Source: Motacilla alba alba (Eukaryota > Chordata > Aves > Passeriformes > Motacillidae). Taken from it: DNA of 64,000 nt. Below are positions 27,801 through 38,057 of the stretch, piece after piece. The translations under genes and the position numbers were made by a program. The stretch covers positions 48,487,016-48,551,015 of the forward strand of contig NC_052019.1 of NCBI RefSeq assembly GCF_015832195.1. The letters run 5' to 3'. Every line of letters begins with the position of its first letter. Position 1 is the stretch's first letter. The notes beneath the pieces are model-generated. The model was not told the DNA's origin. It made no database searches and was given only the letters and a program-made list of their open reading frames with translations.

Positions 27801-30800
27801 CTCTACAGAGATTATTCCCCTGCACTGAAGCAAGATTATAAAAATAATACCAGAACCCCCTTCTTACAGAAGGGGTAAAGAGTGAGTGAGTGAGTGAGTG
27901 AGTGAGTGAGTGAGTGAGTGAGTGAGTGAGTAGAAGAGGCACCAGTGGTTAGTTTGAGGAGCTGCTCAGAGGGTGGTGTCAATGTACTGTGTACCCCAGT
28001 ACCACACACAATGAAAACAGCCCTCACATCTCTGCTCTTGTCAGAATTTTAACTTAGTGCCTCATGGAAGCTGGAAGGACTTTAGTGACATACTCAAGGA
28101 GTATTTGTTCCAAGGTGTAAAACCTGAATATACTTCTTTATTCCCATTTTTCTTGAGCAGAGAAAAGAAAAAAAGGAAGGACTCTATACATGTTTTTACT
28201 ACAAATACGGTATTTGGAACAGTTTGGTTTTCAGCCAGACAGCATCCCATAAATATTTTTATCTCTCTGCACCTTATTCAGTACTTGTTTCAATCTACCA
28301 AAGTTCAGATAGCAAAAAATCTGATTGAATGAAGACAGTGGGTGAAGCTGGTATATCACTCCCAACCAGGTCTGTAAAAACAGTCTAACTGCCAGCCAAA
28401 CAGTGCTTCCTAGTATTTCATTCATGGAAAAACACCCTTAAGTTAGGAATACATAATGAAATTCATCTGCAGTGCAGTACTTTATACTCACTGTAGGAGA
28501 GTACTACAAAATCCCTCCGTGGGACATAAGTGTTTTGCAATTTGCATGGCCTCTGAGGCTTCACTTTGGAAACCCATGCTTTAGAGCATTTAAAGAACTG
28601 GCTTAATAAGAATTACTGACTCAGGGTGTGATCACTGTATTTCCCAGTAATCAACCTGATAAGTTTCCTAGACACTAACTGTTCTGTTCTGGATTTTATT
28701 TATTCACTTCAGTGGGTTTAAGCTGTCTATTCTGTAGGTGAGATATTCTGCTTCCCTAAAAATATCCACTGGATGCTATACTTCTTCTGCATACCCTGTG
28801 ATTTTGATGAGCAATGAGAATGTTATTCTCCACTGGAACAGTAACTGGAAAATATATTTTTCCACTTCTAATTTTTAAACCTACGGTGAGGCCCCACAGC
28901 CAGCTCTCTTTAAATAGCAAAATGTTTTCAGTGCACAGAAGGGAAATACATTCCTTCAGGGATTTGTGAGAGGTTTGCAAAGAAATAAAGGCTATAGCAT
29001 AGGAAATTTATGTTGGTGTAGGGCAGGTATCCTTGCTGCAGAGAAACCCTTTCATACTAATGGTCTGTGATGAGAGGTAAATGACTAAGCCAGGACAGTA
29101 ATGTAATCCTAGTAGCTCAGGCTTCAGAAATGGCAGGGCCATTGCAAAAACTCATGCATCTGTCCTACAACTACACAGAGGACTTTGGTTTCCAGCTCAA
29201 TCAAACTTGATATCAATAGGGAACATTAAAAATTGCACTCTAAACTGAAAACACAACACCTTCGGATGTTTATTTAACAGTTGTTTTGGCAGCAGACAAT
29301 TGAACAAAACACTGAAATAACCTTCAGAGGAATACTAAGCACCTAAGGAATGGTAAGGGAGCACAGTAAGAGTGCACACCATCTGGACAATGAGCTACTT
29401 GGCACCAATTTGCAGCTCCACTGGTTGATGAGCCTTTCACACACAAGATAAAATTCTTGCAGTGGACTAAATTAAAGAACAAATCTACTCTCTGTTAATA
29501 ATGCAGTCTGTTTACCAGTGTTCAATACAGCAGTTTGAATGTTCATTAAAATTTGAAAGTATAATAAATGAAACTGAGTAAAAGCGATTAGAACATTTAC
29601 GTTTTAAATCTTTCAACTCCCCCATGTTTCCCAGAATTTATGAGTCAGCAAATTCAAGGCAGATGCTCAAACTTTAAATTGTGGTAGTTCAGTTGTGACA
29701 ACTTGCATCGCTGACTGTTTACTGCCTAGGTTTTGAAGTGTAGATCTTGCTCTGAAAGTGACTCTTGTCAAGTCCCATGTTTGCTTTCTATAGATCAACA
29801 GCTTCCCTATCCTGTTCTGCAGAACACCAAGTGGGGTAATCTACAGGGAGCAGGCTCTCTGCCCAGTGTAAACTTGATATTCCATGTATTTGAAAGCTGC
29901 TTATTACCAAGAAAGCTATTTGCTTGCTTTCTTCTTTGTTGCTATTCTCACGGAAGCACCACCACTTTTGCTTAAAGGAGATATCACCCTTTTGTGATGT
30001 CATGGCCTTCATTCAATGTGTGGTGAAAGCACTCATGGAAATTCAGCCTTTTGATTTCTCCAGATGGATATAAAAATAAATTTAAAAGAGTCACCTGCAC
30101 GCAATCCAGGAGGCAAAAGGCACTTCTGCTACGCAATGCTTACTTCTCCCCACCAAATAAATGAGCCCATCTATGGGTACATCAAGTACAAGAAAAAAAT
30201 GCTCCTCTTGCATCTCTGTATGGCACAGTCACACCAGCCTCTGCCATCCTTGGGGCATGAAACTTTCCATGAACTCCCAAAGTACATGGAGATCCATCTG
30301 TGAGAGAATGTGTAGCCTTAACACAGCCCCTCTCTGTGCATTGTACTCCATTCTGTTTTTCCACAGGACCTGTGTCTTACTGAATGCCAGAAGGGAACAG
30401 CTCTGAAGATCAACCAGAACTGTGCAGTGAAGACAATCTGTTTCTTACAGGGATATTAAAGAATTTGTTTTAGAAATTAAAAGGTATTTAGCAAATAGAA
30501 AGTGAATACAGAGGAGGGAAGGATGGCTCAGTTAAGTAACAAGAAGTTGCTCTGCAGGACAGTTCTCCTCTTTCCAACAAAGCCCTGGCCAAAGGTCAGA
30601 CAAGTCATTTAAGGCAGCAATCCAACTTGCACTGCCTGACATCAGAGTACTGACCAGACACACTGAGGATTTCATTTGAAAATTTTCATTTCATTTGAAA
30701 ATTTTCATTTCATTTCTGAGAGCTCTTAGTGGCCACTGAAATCAATGGTGTCTCTACTTTAAATGAGTAAAGTTTATGTAATTTTGTTCACCTCAAAAGT

Positions 30801-33800
30801 CTTAGTTACTTCATACAGGGCATCCCAAAACTCAGTGGATGCAGAATCAAAGGGTTTGTAACTGGAGGGTCTGAAATAACACATAGGGCCTAGGAGCAGG
30901 CAAGATTTATATTTTAAACAAAATGAGAATGAAAAACAATGATATTTTTTTTTATGCTCACCCTCTTTAAACACTAGATGAAATGAAAGAAAATATTGGA
31001 GATAAATAGCTGCATATGGCTACCTACTTATTACAGTATTGAAATTTTCCTGGCAAGGAAATTCTACCTCAATTCTAACTTTTTGATTATTTGACTTTGC
31101 AATATCTGCAATGCTTTTTTTAACATAATAGATGAAAACAAACCCCCAAACCACCATCAATTCATTTGCTGGATGAAAAATGTGTATATGCATAACTAGA
31201 GTATTTTACACTGTTTAAATTATAAAGGAAGGGCTGCAGACACCTGCGGGTTTTAATGACGGACTGGAATGAAGTTTTCTGGTTCATACAGATGAAATAA
31301 TTTTTTTTTTAATCAAATATAAGCAGTCCTAAAATAATGGAAATTGGGATGTTTCTGGACTAGAGAGAGAATTTTTTAACCAATGTGGACAAAAAACATT
31401 GCCAATCCAAGTAGCAAGAAAAAATCTTTCAGCTGAAGATATATCAGTTCTGTCTAAAATTTCACTAGCTACCTCAGGAATCCCTGGACAAAAATTAGAC
31501 ATTCTAGGTCTGGAACCAGAAGGATAGGTAGGAAAACAGAGACATGAGTGGTCAGCTGAAGCTTTCTTGAAGTGTTTCCATTTTTCCTCATGAGTTGTGT
31601 AAGCAAATGAACATGAGTCAGAGGCTGATTTCACAGAACTGCTGGAAAATAATCTGTCTACCACTACATGCTTATGAAAGGTAAAAAACCTGTGTGTGTG
31701 AACATATGAATATATGTATATACACATGGTGAACCACAGCCCCACCAGAGCAGCTCCTCTGATAGCATCTGCCTTAGCCAATGAACAATGCAGAAACACT
31801 CCAGTACAATAAAAGACACTAAAAGCAATTTCCCAAATAAAGCATCTCCACTGAGGGTTTCCAAGTCACTGGTCTGTCTATGATGATGGTGGACCAAGAT
31901 TTGAGACACTGCTCTAGCAGCCTCAGTAGAAGCAGTATTTCATGACTTCTGGACCTGTAATAGGTCCCCTATGCCCATCCATTCTTGGATTACACTTGTA
32001 CCTCCTGAATAAGCTGAAGAAAGAGCAACTTAATGATGCATGCATTAGCCCATGCATTCTGGCCCTAACCTGGAGTTACACAGTCTGGAGGAAGAGAGAA
32101 GAATAGAAGAAATCACAACTAAGATAGGTGTGAAAGAGGAGGTGCTACTCTGTATTTAGTGGGATGTTTTGGGTAGTATTAATTCTGTTTTAGTGTAAAA
32201 CATTCACAGCATGAAGTAAGAAACCTAATGGTGTCCTTTGGCAGCCTATTTTTTTACCATCTACTCTTATGCATTGGCAGGCTTTTGTGGAAAAGGCTGG
32301 GGATGCAGGCAGGATGGATTTTGGGACTTACAAAGAGATCTCTGTAGTATATTCACTGAATTCCTTTTGTTACTTTCAAATTTGGTTTCAGTCTGAATTG
32401 GATTACAAAGATATCTGAAATCCTTTCTGGTCTTGCATTTCCATGAAATAGCCCAAAAAAGCTTCTCAGTTTTCAGAGAAGTGGTAAAAAGGCATAATTT
32501 TTCCCTCAAGAAATGTAATGATCCTACCTAGAAATGCCCATTCCCAGCATCTCAAATCAGAGAAAAGGTATTTGAAAGAGGAATCCTCACACAGGCATTT
32601 ATCCCAGAAAAGAGAATTCCTCTCATCAGAAGAAAAAAAAAAAAAAGCAGAGATTTCAGTCTTAAGTAAAACCATTTTGATAAAAAAGCTGGAAAGAAAG
32701 GCAATTCAAATAGCACATTCTACATTGCTATGCTGTAACATACACACTCACAGCTAGCCCAGTGATTCTTCATTTTCTATCATATTGTCATAATTTTTTA
32801 AAAGCTAAATAAAAACTGTGATACTTTGATGCAAACTGAAAATTATTCAGAGATGTTCTCAGCTCATTTGAAGGGTGAGAAAAGGTTGACTGAAACAAAC
32901 AACGTGTTGGTTTGAAGGCAGCTGAACAGGGATCTTAGTCTTTTAGAAAATGTTAAGAGAAGAGAACCAAGAGAAGAGACCAAGAGAAGAGTCTACATTT
33001 TCCCAAAAAAATATTAACGTGGCAGCAGCACCAACCTTGTACAATGTAGGGAGTGTTCTCCTCCCTGACCAGCGAGCACACGGGTCGGGGCGCAGGGGCT
33101 GGCGGCCTGTTCATGATAAAGGACCTGCAGTGCTTCCTTTTCTCCTCGTCCTGCTCCTCCTGCCCCAGGATGAGGTCGTACACACCTTCATCCTGTGCCA
33201 CACAAGTGTAGGGGTGCTCCTCCTCGCTGTCCTCCTCACAGGAACCTTGGTCTTCTCCACAGCACGCGGTTGTGAGTCCATCACCCTGCTCTCTTTTACT
33301 CCTGTCCATCACAGAAGTCCTCTCTGAAAAAGAAAGGAATTGTGTTGCATATACAGGGTAAAGAGAGGAGATGATGACTTCTCTTAAAGCTTTAGAGTTT
33401 CCTAAAGTAGCACAGAGACCTCATTTCACTTCTAAACTAAAGCACGCTCATTTTCAGAGGCTTCTGATCATCTAACTCAGTAGACAGGATGTCCCAAAGG
33501 AATAATTCCAACTTCAGGGCCTCCTCATGATTTCACACCTGATTATCAAATGTAGATGCTCAGCTATTAGCCACAAAATAAAGGGATTTATTTGCAGAAA
33601 CACTGAGTGCCCCAGTTGCTCTCACGAGAGTTATACCAACATGTAACTAACATGTAACTCATGGTTAAGCCAAGTAAGAGGTACCGGTGACCCTCGGCAT
33701 TCTGGAAAGTCAAGCTGTTTCTTACCTGTTGCAAAAATTACTTAAGAATTGAAACCTTATTTAGGAAATGTTGGATTTTGTGTTTCCTACCTCTTCAATA

Positions 33801-36800
33801 TCCCACAGGGTTTCAGGGGCTTTACAGATCTATCTACTGCTGGCCAAGGTGAAAAAGAAATTGAAAAGCCCTTTACAATGTAGGTAAAATGTATGACCTC
33901 TTACAATCTATGCTGAGACCATCCAACACTCTCCCCTCCAAAAACTTCCACGTCTCTCTGTAGTCCCTATACTTCATGTATTTCATAGCACAACTACTCA
34001 GAACTTGCTTTTCCCTACTTGTTGCCTTTCACAGTATTAAAAGGCATTGTTGGATTCCCCAATACCTGAGTTTGTTTTGATTTTTCTTAAAACACCCACC
34101 AACTGCTAAGAGTTAAGAAGCTGTCACTGAGGCTGGTGCTCCCATAAATGTTTATAACTTCCTTGGCATGATTACCCATCTTTCCTGCAAAAACAGTAGA
34201 CCTGTTGCCTGGAATCCTTGTACTGACTCATGTTTCCCTTGCGCAGTAATTTTCTGCCTGTACATAGGTGTATCTGCTAAACTCAGCTGTGGTCACTACT
34301 GGTATTTTCAATCCTTTGGCTGCTATTTAAAGAGCTACTTGTTTATTGGGTTCAGAGGGGCTAAACAACCTTTGTAAGTGGGATATATTTGTTAATGGGA
34401 TGTATTAATAATAGTATGTACTATTAACATGCATTCTGGCTAAAATATATGTTTTAAAACCACAAGTGGTGTTAATACATCTGCTGTGTATAATATGAAT
34501 AATATTTTGTTTCCAGGTCACTATATAAATTCTGTTTCTTTCTCCGTAGGACATTCTTTCTTTCAGGTCCCACAGGGGGCACTCTCAGGCCACTGCCAAA
34601 ACACAGACTTGAAGAAGAGAGGCCTTGGTGGTACTCCACAGCAACTCCTAAAGCAAGCAGCTGGCTGGAAATATGTAGCAGTAACTCATTACAGCTCCTC
34701 TTTGAAAGGAAGCATTGTCCTCATCTAGAGGAGTTCTGATACCCCATTCACCAATGATGAAACCACAGCTAAACACAGAATAGTACACGTTTTAGAGCAC
34801 GTTTTAATAGAGCATGTTTTAAATGAGCTATTCCGCAGGAGCATTCAGAGATGAACTCTGCTTTACCAGCACAGGAGTTGGCACGGGACACCAGGAAACT
34901 TTCTCTGCTGGTACCCCCATGCAGACAGAGAGCATCTGGCAGAGAGGGTCACACTGGGGTGATGTAGCCATATAAGAACTATTCAAAACAGGCATTTATA
35001 ACAAACCTACACCAACAAATCCTGTGTGCCAAATCTGATCCCTCTTTTCTACACACATATAGATGCACCTTTAATGTTAATTTTATGCTGCCCCTCTTTC
35101 TCTTAGAATTCACTTATGACCTTCTACCTATAGCTATTCCTTTCCTGTACAGCAGAACACAGAATAAAACAGGATATAGCAAGCTAATTATGTGAACATC
35201 AGAGTGCTTGGTGATGGTAATTTAAGACTCTAATAGGTTACACCATGTTACAAAACAGAGTTAACAGTAATAAGCTGTGGAGAAACTGAAAAGGAATTTG
35301 TGTGCACACTTATCAGCAGTGTCTATAACAAATAAGAAGGGGTTTTTTTTCCCCCTATGCAATTATTCAAAACTGGTATTTAGGCTTGAATTATTTTGCA
35401 TACTTGTTTTTCCTAATGAGAAAAAGTCATGATCATCCCTCCTGAAACAGATGCAATAGGACTTTGAGTTTCTCATCACTTTAATCAAACCACAACAAAA
35501 AATTTTAGATTTTTACTCTGGGGCAGATGTACTAAAAAAAGGAAAAAAAGGAGAAAAAGGAAAAGCATTTGTCAGAATTTCTGCCTTTCTTTTCAATCTG
35601 CAATGTAATTTTTTACTTCTATATAACTACAACATTGGCTAAAATGTAGTAAGATACTGTTACTTCTCTCTGCGTGGCCACTTTCTATTAATTCTACCCG
35701 TGAAAATTCAAGCTATATATTAAATATAATTAAATACTTGTATATTAAATCATGATAGCATTTAATGTTTTGAAATGGTAACTAATGAAGTCAACTTGAC
35801 AAAAATACAGGTTTTATCTTTGTTTCAAGCCTCTCTTGTAAATCCTGGGTACCATGTACTATTTGGCAGCTCTTTGAGATGGGTGGAGTGACAAAAAGCT
35901 GAACCCAGCAGCCCAATACCACAGTATTACCTGACAAACCTGGTCATGAGTATTTTGATACAGCAAAGATCACTTGCAGATGCTTGTTTTGCAGAGTTAA
36001 GGCCTCATGCACAAGCTTGCTTTGTAGCACTAGGGCCATCCTGCCCATGTTCTGCTAGAAGTGATCAAACCAGTCTCTACAGCAGTACGCTGTCTGCCCT
36101 TGCACGTGTTTGTATCCAGGGTTATTTTCCTCCCAAGATCATACCTTGTGATGAATTATGCAGATTGTCCTGTCCGTGGATGCCAGGCAGATTTCGAGGG
36201 GGAGGAGGGGGTGGTCTCTTGCAGAAAAAGCAATCTCTCCTGCTCTCTTTGAGCTCATCCCTTACATTGACATACAAACTGCCAGGACTGTTGGGATGGC
36301 TGTATGAATCCTCTTCTTCATCTTCATCTTCTGTCTCCTCTCTGCTGTCTTTTAGGTCACCCTTCCTTTCCTCATCCACGTCAACTTCTTGTTGGCATCT
36401 CGATCCAACTGCATATTGATCTCTTGAGTTCTGCTTGGCTTTTAATATTAAAGAAAGCATTATTTCATTTAAAAATTGCCATCTGGAAGCACTTCTTGTT
36501 TCAAGGATTCCTACAGAAGCAACACAATGGCTAATAAAACTTTTATGAACTGATACAGCAGGAAAGCTGTCAAATTCATACCATACCAAGTGAAGGGCTT
36601 TTTAAATATTTACTAAATCAACAGTGAAAGTTTTCGTGGTACCTTGCTACTCTGATACACACCATCTTCGTGTGTGCAATGTTAAACTTTTCTAGAGTGG
36701 CTGTCAGAATGAAATCACACACATCTTCCCTGCCTCCAGAATTTCTATTACCTGACTTTCAAAGCAGCACGGCACAACACTTTGCAAAACAAAGCCGTAG

Positions 36801-38057
36801 CTCACACTACTTTTGTAGTAACACAAAATCTGTGTTACTGCTTTTTGTACAATGGGATTTGGGTCCTGATTTGAATCTCTCTAAAATGAAATAGACATTG
36901 TCCATGGGAGACATGACTGTAAACTTCTGGAAACAGAGATCTTCTGTCTCTAGTGACCCACAGACCAAGAACAAAGTGGAGGGAGGTTAAAGTGTACATT
37001 TTAATCACTATGTACATCATCAAAATTTTAGTAGTCAACCTCAGCAACGTAACAGAGTAAACTACATGATTTGTCAGCAGACTTTACCGAGACCTTGAGG
37101 TAGATTTCCATTCTGAGTTATCCTTTGGTGAAGCCTGCCTTTCACCACTGATTCAAATGGGAGGTTAGGACATTTACCTGGCTAACGTGGTACAATTCAT
37201 GCTCTTTTTCCAGGTGTTCACCCTGGGTGTTTCCATATACAGTGTGACAGAGACAGTGAAAATTTTATCAGAGCAAACCTGTTTTTTCACAGTGTCTATC
37301 ATCTACCTCTGTGTGCTAAAGCAACCAGTTTGAACTTAGCAAGTAAGAAACATCCTTTTTATATGTATGAGACAGTTGAAAAAATAAAATTGTCAACAAC
37401 ATAAAAACAGGATTAAATTTAGTCTCATAAATCCATGAGACTGTAAGATATATGCAAAAATATATGCTATTGGTAAATGCAAACAAACAATTTTGCAGTT
37501 TTCAAGGTGAATGCCTATGACCACACAGATCATCAACAGGCTTGTCACCAATCTGTGCTTGGAAGTAGGAACATCAAGCTGTAAAATGTCAACTATCTGT
37601 GCCTCCACACAGGACTCAACTGCACCTGTAGGCAGCGCCTCCCCTTTTATGAAGGTTCTTCTCTGAGAAGTTGGAGAATCCATCAGTTTTCTAGGTTCAG
37701 AGTGGAGATCACAAATTTCCAGAGTTTAAAAGGAGGGGTGGTTGCACTGAGGTCTCTTACTGAGCAAGAACTTTATTATCCCAGCTGAATCCCTCAGCTG
37801 CCTTCTCTTTTTAGGACATCTGCCCTCCCTGGAAGTTGCAGTGGAAATTGAAAGTATCAGAATAACTTGCCCTCTCTGCCCAGGAATTCATTCATTTGAT
37901 GCATCACATGATACATTCATTTGAGCAGTACCAACAAAGCTGTCTAACAACATGACTTACCCACAGCTGGTGGAGCTTCTGAGCCTAACATAACCTCATA
38001 AGTGTCGCTGTCTTCCGCTTCCTCCTTGCAATTAGTGAAATCACTTGCTGCATAGTT
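15809..38057 (-). CDS. BANK1: BANK1, C-terminal half (seven exons joined, 5' end beyond the window)
   Basis: BANK1 is a cytoplasmic B-cell adaptor that links the antigen receptor to LYN, PLCG2 and calcium release, and also to Toll-like receptor signalling (established for mammals). Joining 38057-37961, 36438-36145, 33323-33036, 23389-23321, 22189-22005, 20436-20373 and 15819-15809 gives 1008 nt, that is 335 codons plus TAG, with every junction GT-AG and in phase. The product runs through tyrosine motifs, an acidic tract, a polyproline segment, the RSFIMNRPPAPAPRP block and a predicted helical segment (EELIHLQKQVKKGAISVDEA), then ends after VYN. These blocks occur in the same order in mammalian BANK1. 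The paralogue PIK3AP1 is less likely because the NRPPAP and VFQQK blocks fit BANK1 specifically. The TIR-like, DBB and ankyrin parts are absent and should lie upstream of position 64000 on this strand. No stop or frameshift breaks the join. Confidence 0.93.
17822..17850 (+). repeat. 10-bp tandem repeat (atgaaagcac)n
   Basis: Nearly three copies of atgaaagcac inside the W6-W7 intron. Confidence 0.8.
19825..19910 (-). repeat. CR1 3' tail fragment, antisense
   Basis: agtcatagaatattaggagt followed by tggaaggcactta and gagtctggctcctggtcctg is the complement of a CR1 terminus. Short and diverged. Confidence 0.7.
20373..20436 (-). CDS. BANK1: BANK1 exon W6, EKLxxLRD exon
   Basis: This 64-nt exon has the acceptor ttcacttacag|GAAAAA and the donor TTGAATG|gtaagt. 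It starts in phase 0 and leaves one base. It encodes EKLHHLRDTTIRNRQENEN followed by LN. The recalled mammalian sequence is EKLRQLRDCIIGKRPEEEN, a gap-free match. The segment continues the charged helix of the previous exon. Confidence 0.95.
20437..22004 (-). other. BANK1 intron between W5 and W6
   Basis: A 1.6-kb AT-rich intron with normal donor (gtatga) and acceptor (cacttacag). Nothing else recognised. Confidence 0.85.
22005..22189 (-). CDS. BANK1: BANK1 exon W5, predicted helical segment
   Basis: This 185-nt exon has the acceptor ttttgttgtag|AA and the donor CAACAG|gtatga. It enters in phase 1 and leaves in phase 0. It encodes EAHRGHSETVTYSTVV, then SSEQEELIHLQKQVKKG, AISVDEALDRFKQWQ and NKKQRLPSTQQ. 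Mammalian BANK1 as recalled has GQEELILLQEKVKNG, MSMDEALEKFKHWQ and QQ at the same places, so the identification is firm. The charged heptad-like pattern suggests an amphipathic helix or coiled coil; this is an inference from the residues. VTYSTV is a further tyrosine motif. Confidence 0.97.
22190..23320 (-). other. BANK1 intron between W4 and W5
   Basis: A 1.1-kb intron with a long T run on the plus strand near 23157-23169. Two short splice-site-like open segments on the minus strand (23172-23275 and about 22392-22490) lie here. Neither is in phase with the flanking BANK1 exons, and neither is called. Confidence 0.85.
23321..23389 (-). CDS. BANK1: BANK1 exon W4, short VFQQK exon
   Basis: This 69-nt exon has the acceptor ttttgttgcag and the donor AATCCTG|gtacag, phase 1 at both ends. 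With the G left by the previous exon it reads VFQQKACRVTSDTSRTYCEA then RNP. The VFQQK start directly after YIVQ matches the recalled mammalian YIAQVFQQKTARRQSDD. Beyond the first five residues conservation is low. It is far too short to stand out as an open frame and is supported by splice sites, phase and the VFQQK match. It is symmetric, so it can be skipped without a frame change. Confidence 0.92.
24923..24942. repeat. Short (TA)n
   Basis: About ten TA units in the W3-W4 intron. Confidence 0.85.
27880..27931. repeat. (GAGT)13 microsatellite
   Basis: Thirteen uninterrupted four-base units. The minus-strand open frame across it reads a Thr-His-Ser-Leu repeat, which is a by-product of the satellite and not a gene. 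Confidence 0.95.
30670..30707 (+). repeat. 19-bp tandem duplication
   Basis: tttcatttgaaaattttca occurs twice in tandem (30670-30688, 30689-30707) followed by a partial third copy (tttcattt). Confidence 0.85.
33036..33323 (-). CDS. BANK1: BANK1 exon W3, conserved NRPPAPxPRP exon
   Basis: This 288-nt exon has the acceptor tttttcag|AG and the donor TACAAG|gttggt, phase 1 at both ends. It begins ERTSVMDRSKREQ, passes through a Cys- and Glu-rich part, then EEEHPYTCVAQDEGVYDLIL and a charged linker, and closes with CRSFIMNRPPAPAPRP and ENTPYIVQ. Mammalian BANK1 as recalled has EEEDPYTF, SEYDMIL, RSFIINRPPAPTPRP and TTPYIAQ in the same order, which makes this the strongest identification in the window. 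Three tyrosines (PYTC, VYDL, PYIV) are candidate phosphorylation sites. The exon is GC-rich against its AT-rich introns. Confidence 0.97.
33324..36144 (-). other. BANK1 intron between W2 and W3
   Basis: A 2.8-kb AT-rich intron. It contains a small imperfect triplicated motif near 34785-34828 (cacgtttta-like, about 14-nt spacing). No exon or known transposon recognised. Confidence 0.85.
36145..36438 (-). CDS. BANK1: BANK1 exon W2, acidic and polyproline exon
   Basis: This 294-nt exon has the acceptor tttaatattaaaag|CC and the donor CACAAG|gtatga, phase 1 at both ends. After completing GCC (Ala) it reads KQNSRDQYAVG, then a charged stretch rich in Glu, Asp and Lys, an acidic run (EETEDEDEEED), SYSHPNSPGSLYVNV, and KRPPPPPPRNLPG before LHNSSQ. 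LYVNV contains YxN, the Grb2 SH2 class. The polyproline with a following Arg fits a PxxPxR SH3 ligand. It corresponds to mammalian SSRPPLPPPRP. Both tyrosine and proline motifs suit an adaptor. The poly-Pro codons make a G-rich run on the plus strand near 36198-36214. Confidence 0.93.
36439..37960 (-). other. BANK1 intron between W1 and W2
   Basis: A 1.5-kb intron with a consensus donor (gtaagt) and a T-rich acceptor ending in tattaaaag. I see no repeat family, RNA gene or further exon in it. Confidence 0.85.
37961..38057 (-). CDS. BANK1: BANK1 exon W1 (first in window), YxxM-bearing exon
   Basis: This 97-nt exon starts after the acceptor ttctag and ends at the donor GG|gtaagt. It is phase 0 at the start and leaves one base (G). 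It encodes 32 residues beginning NYAASDF and ending SEAPPAV, with an acidic run (KEEAEDSD) followed by TYEVML. By position and composition it corresponds to the mammalian segment around EDQYDDLYVFIPG, although similarity there is weak. YEVM fits the YxxM consensus for p85 SH2 binding. Assignment rests on the donor, the acceptor, the phase match to the next exon and the acidic-tyrosine character, not on strong residue identity. Confidence 0.85.

Larger units (their letters stand above)
23390..33035 (-). other. BANK1 intron between W3 and W4
   Basis: A 9.6-kb intron, the longest one fully inside the window. It holds a (GAGT)13 microsatellite at 27880-27931, a 19-bp tandem repeat at 30670-30707, a short (TA)n at 24923-24942 and a 156-codon minus-strand open frame at 31329-31799 that matches no family I know. 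No further BANK1 exon is needed: phases of W3 and W4 join directly. Confidence 0.85.

Noticed and set aside
32950..33327. 125-codon plus-strand open frame
   Set aside because: Antisense shadow of BANK1 exon W3.
35946..36419. 157-codon plus-strand open frame
   Set aside because: It is the antisense shadow of BANK1 exon W2; the Ser runs come from the complement of the acidic codons.
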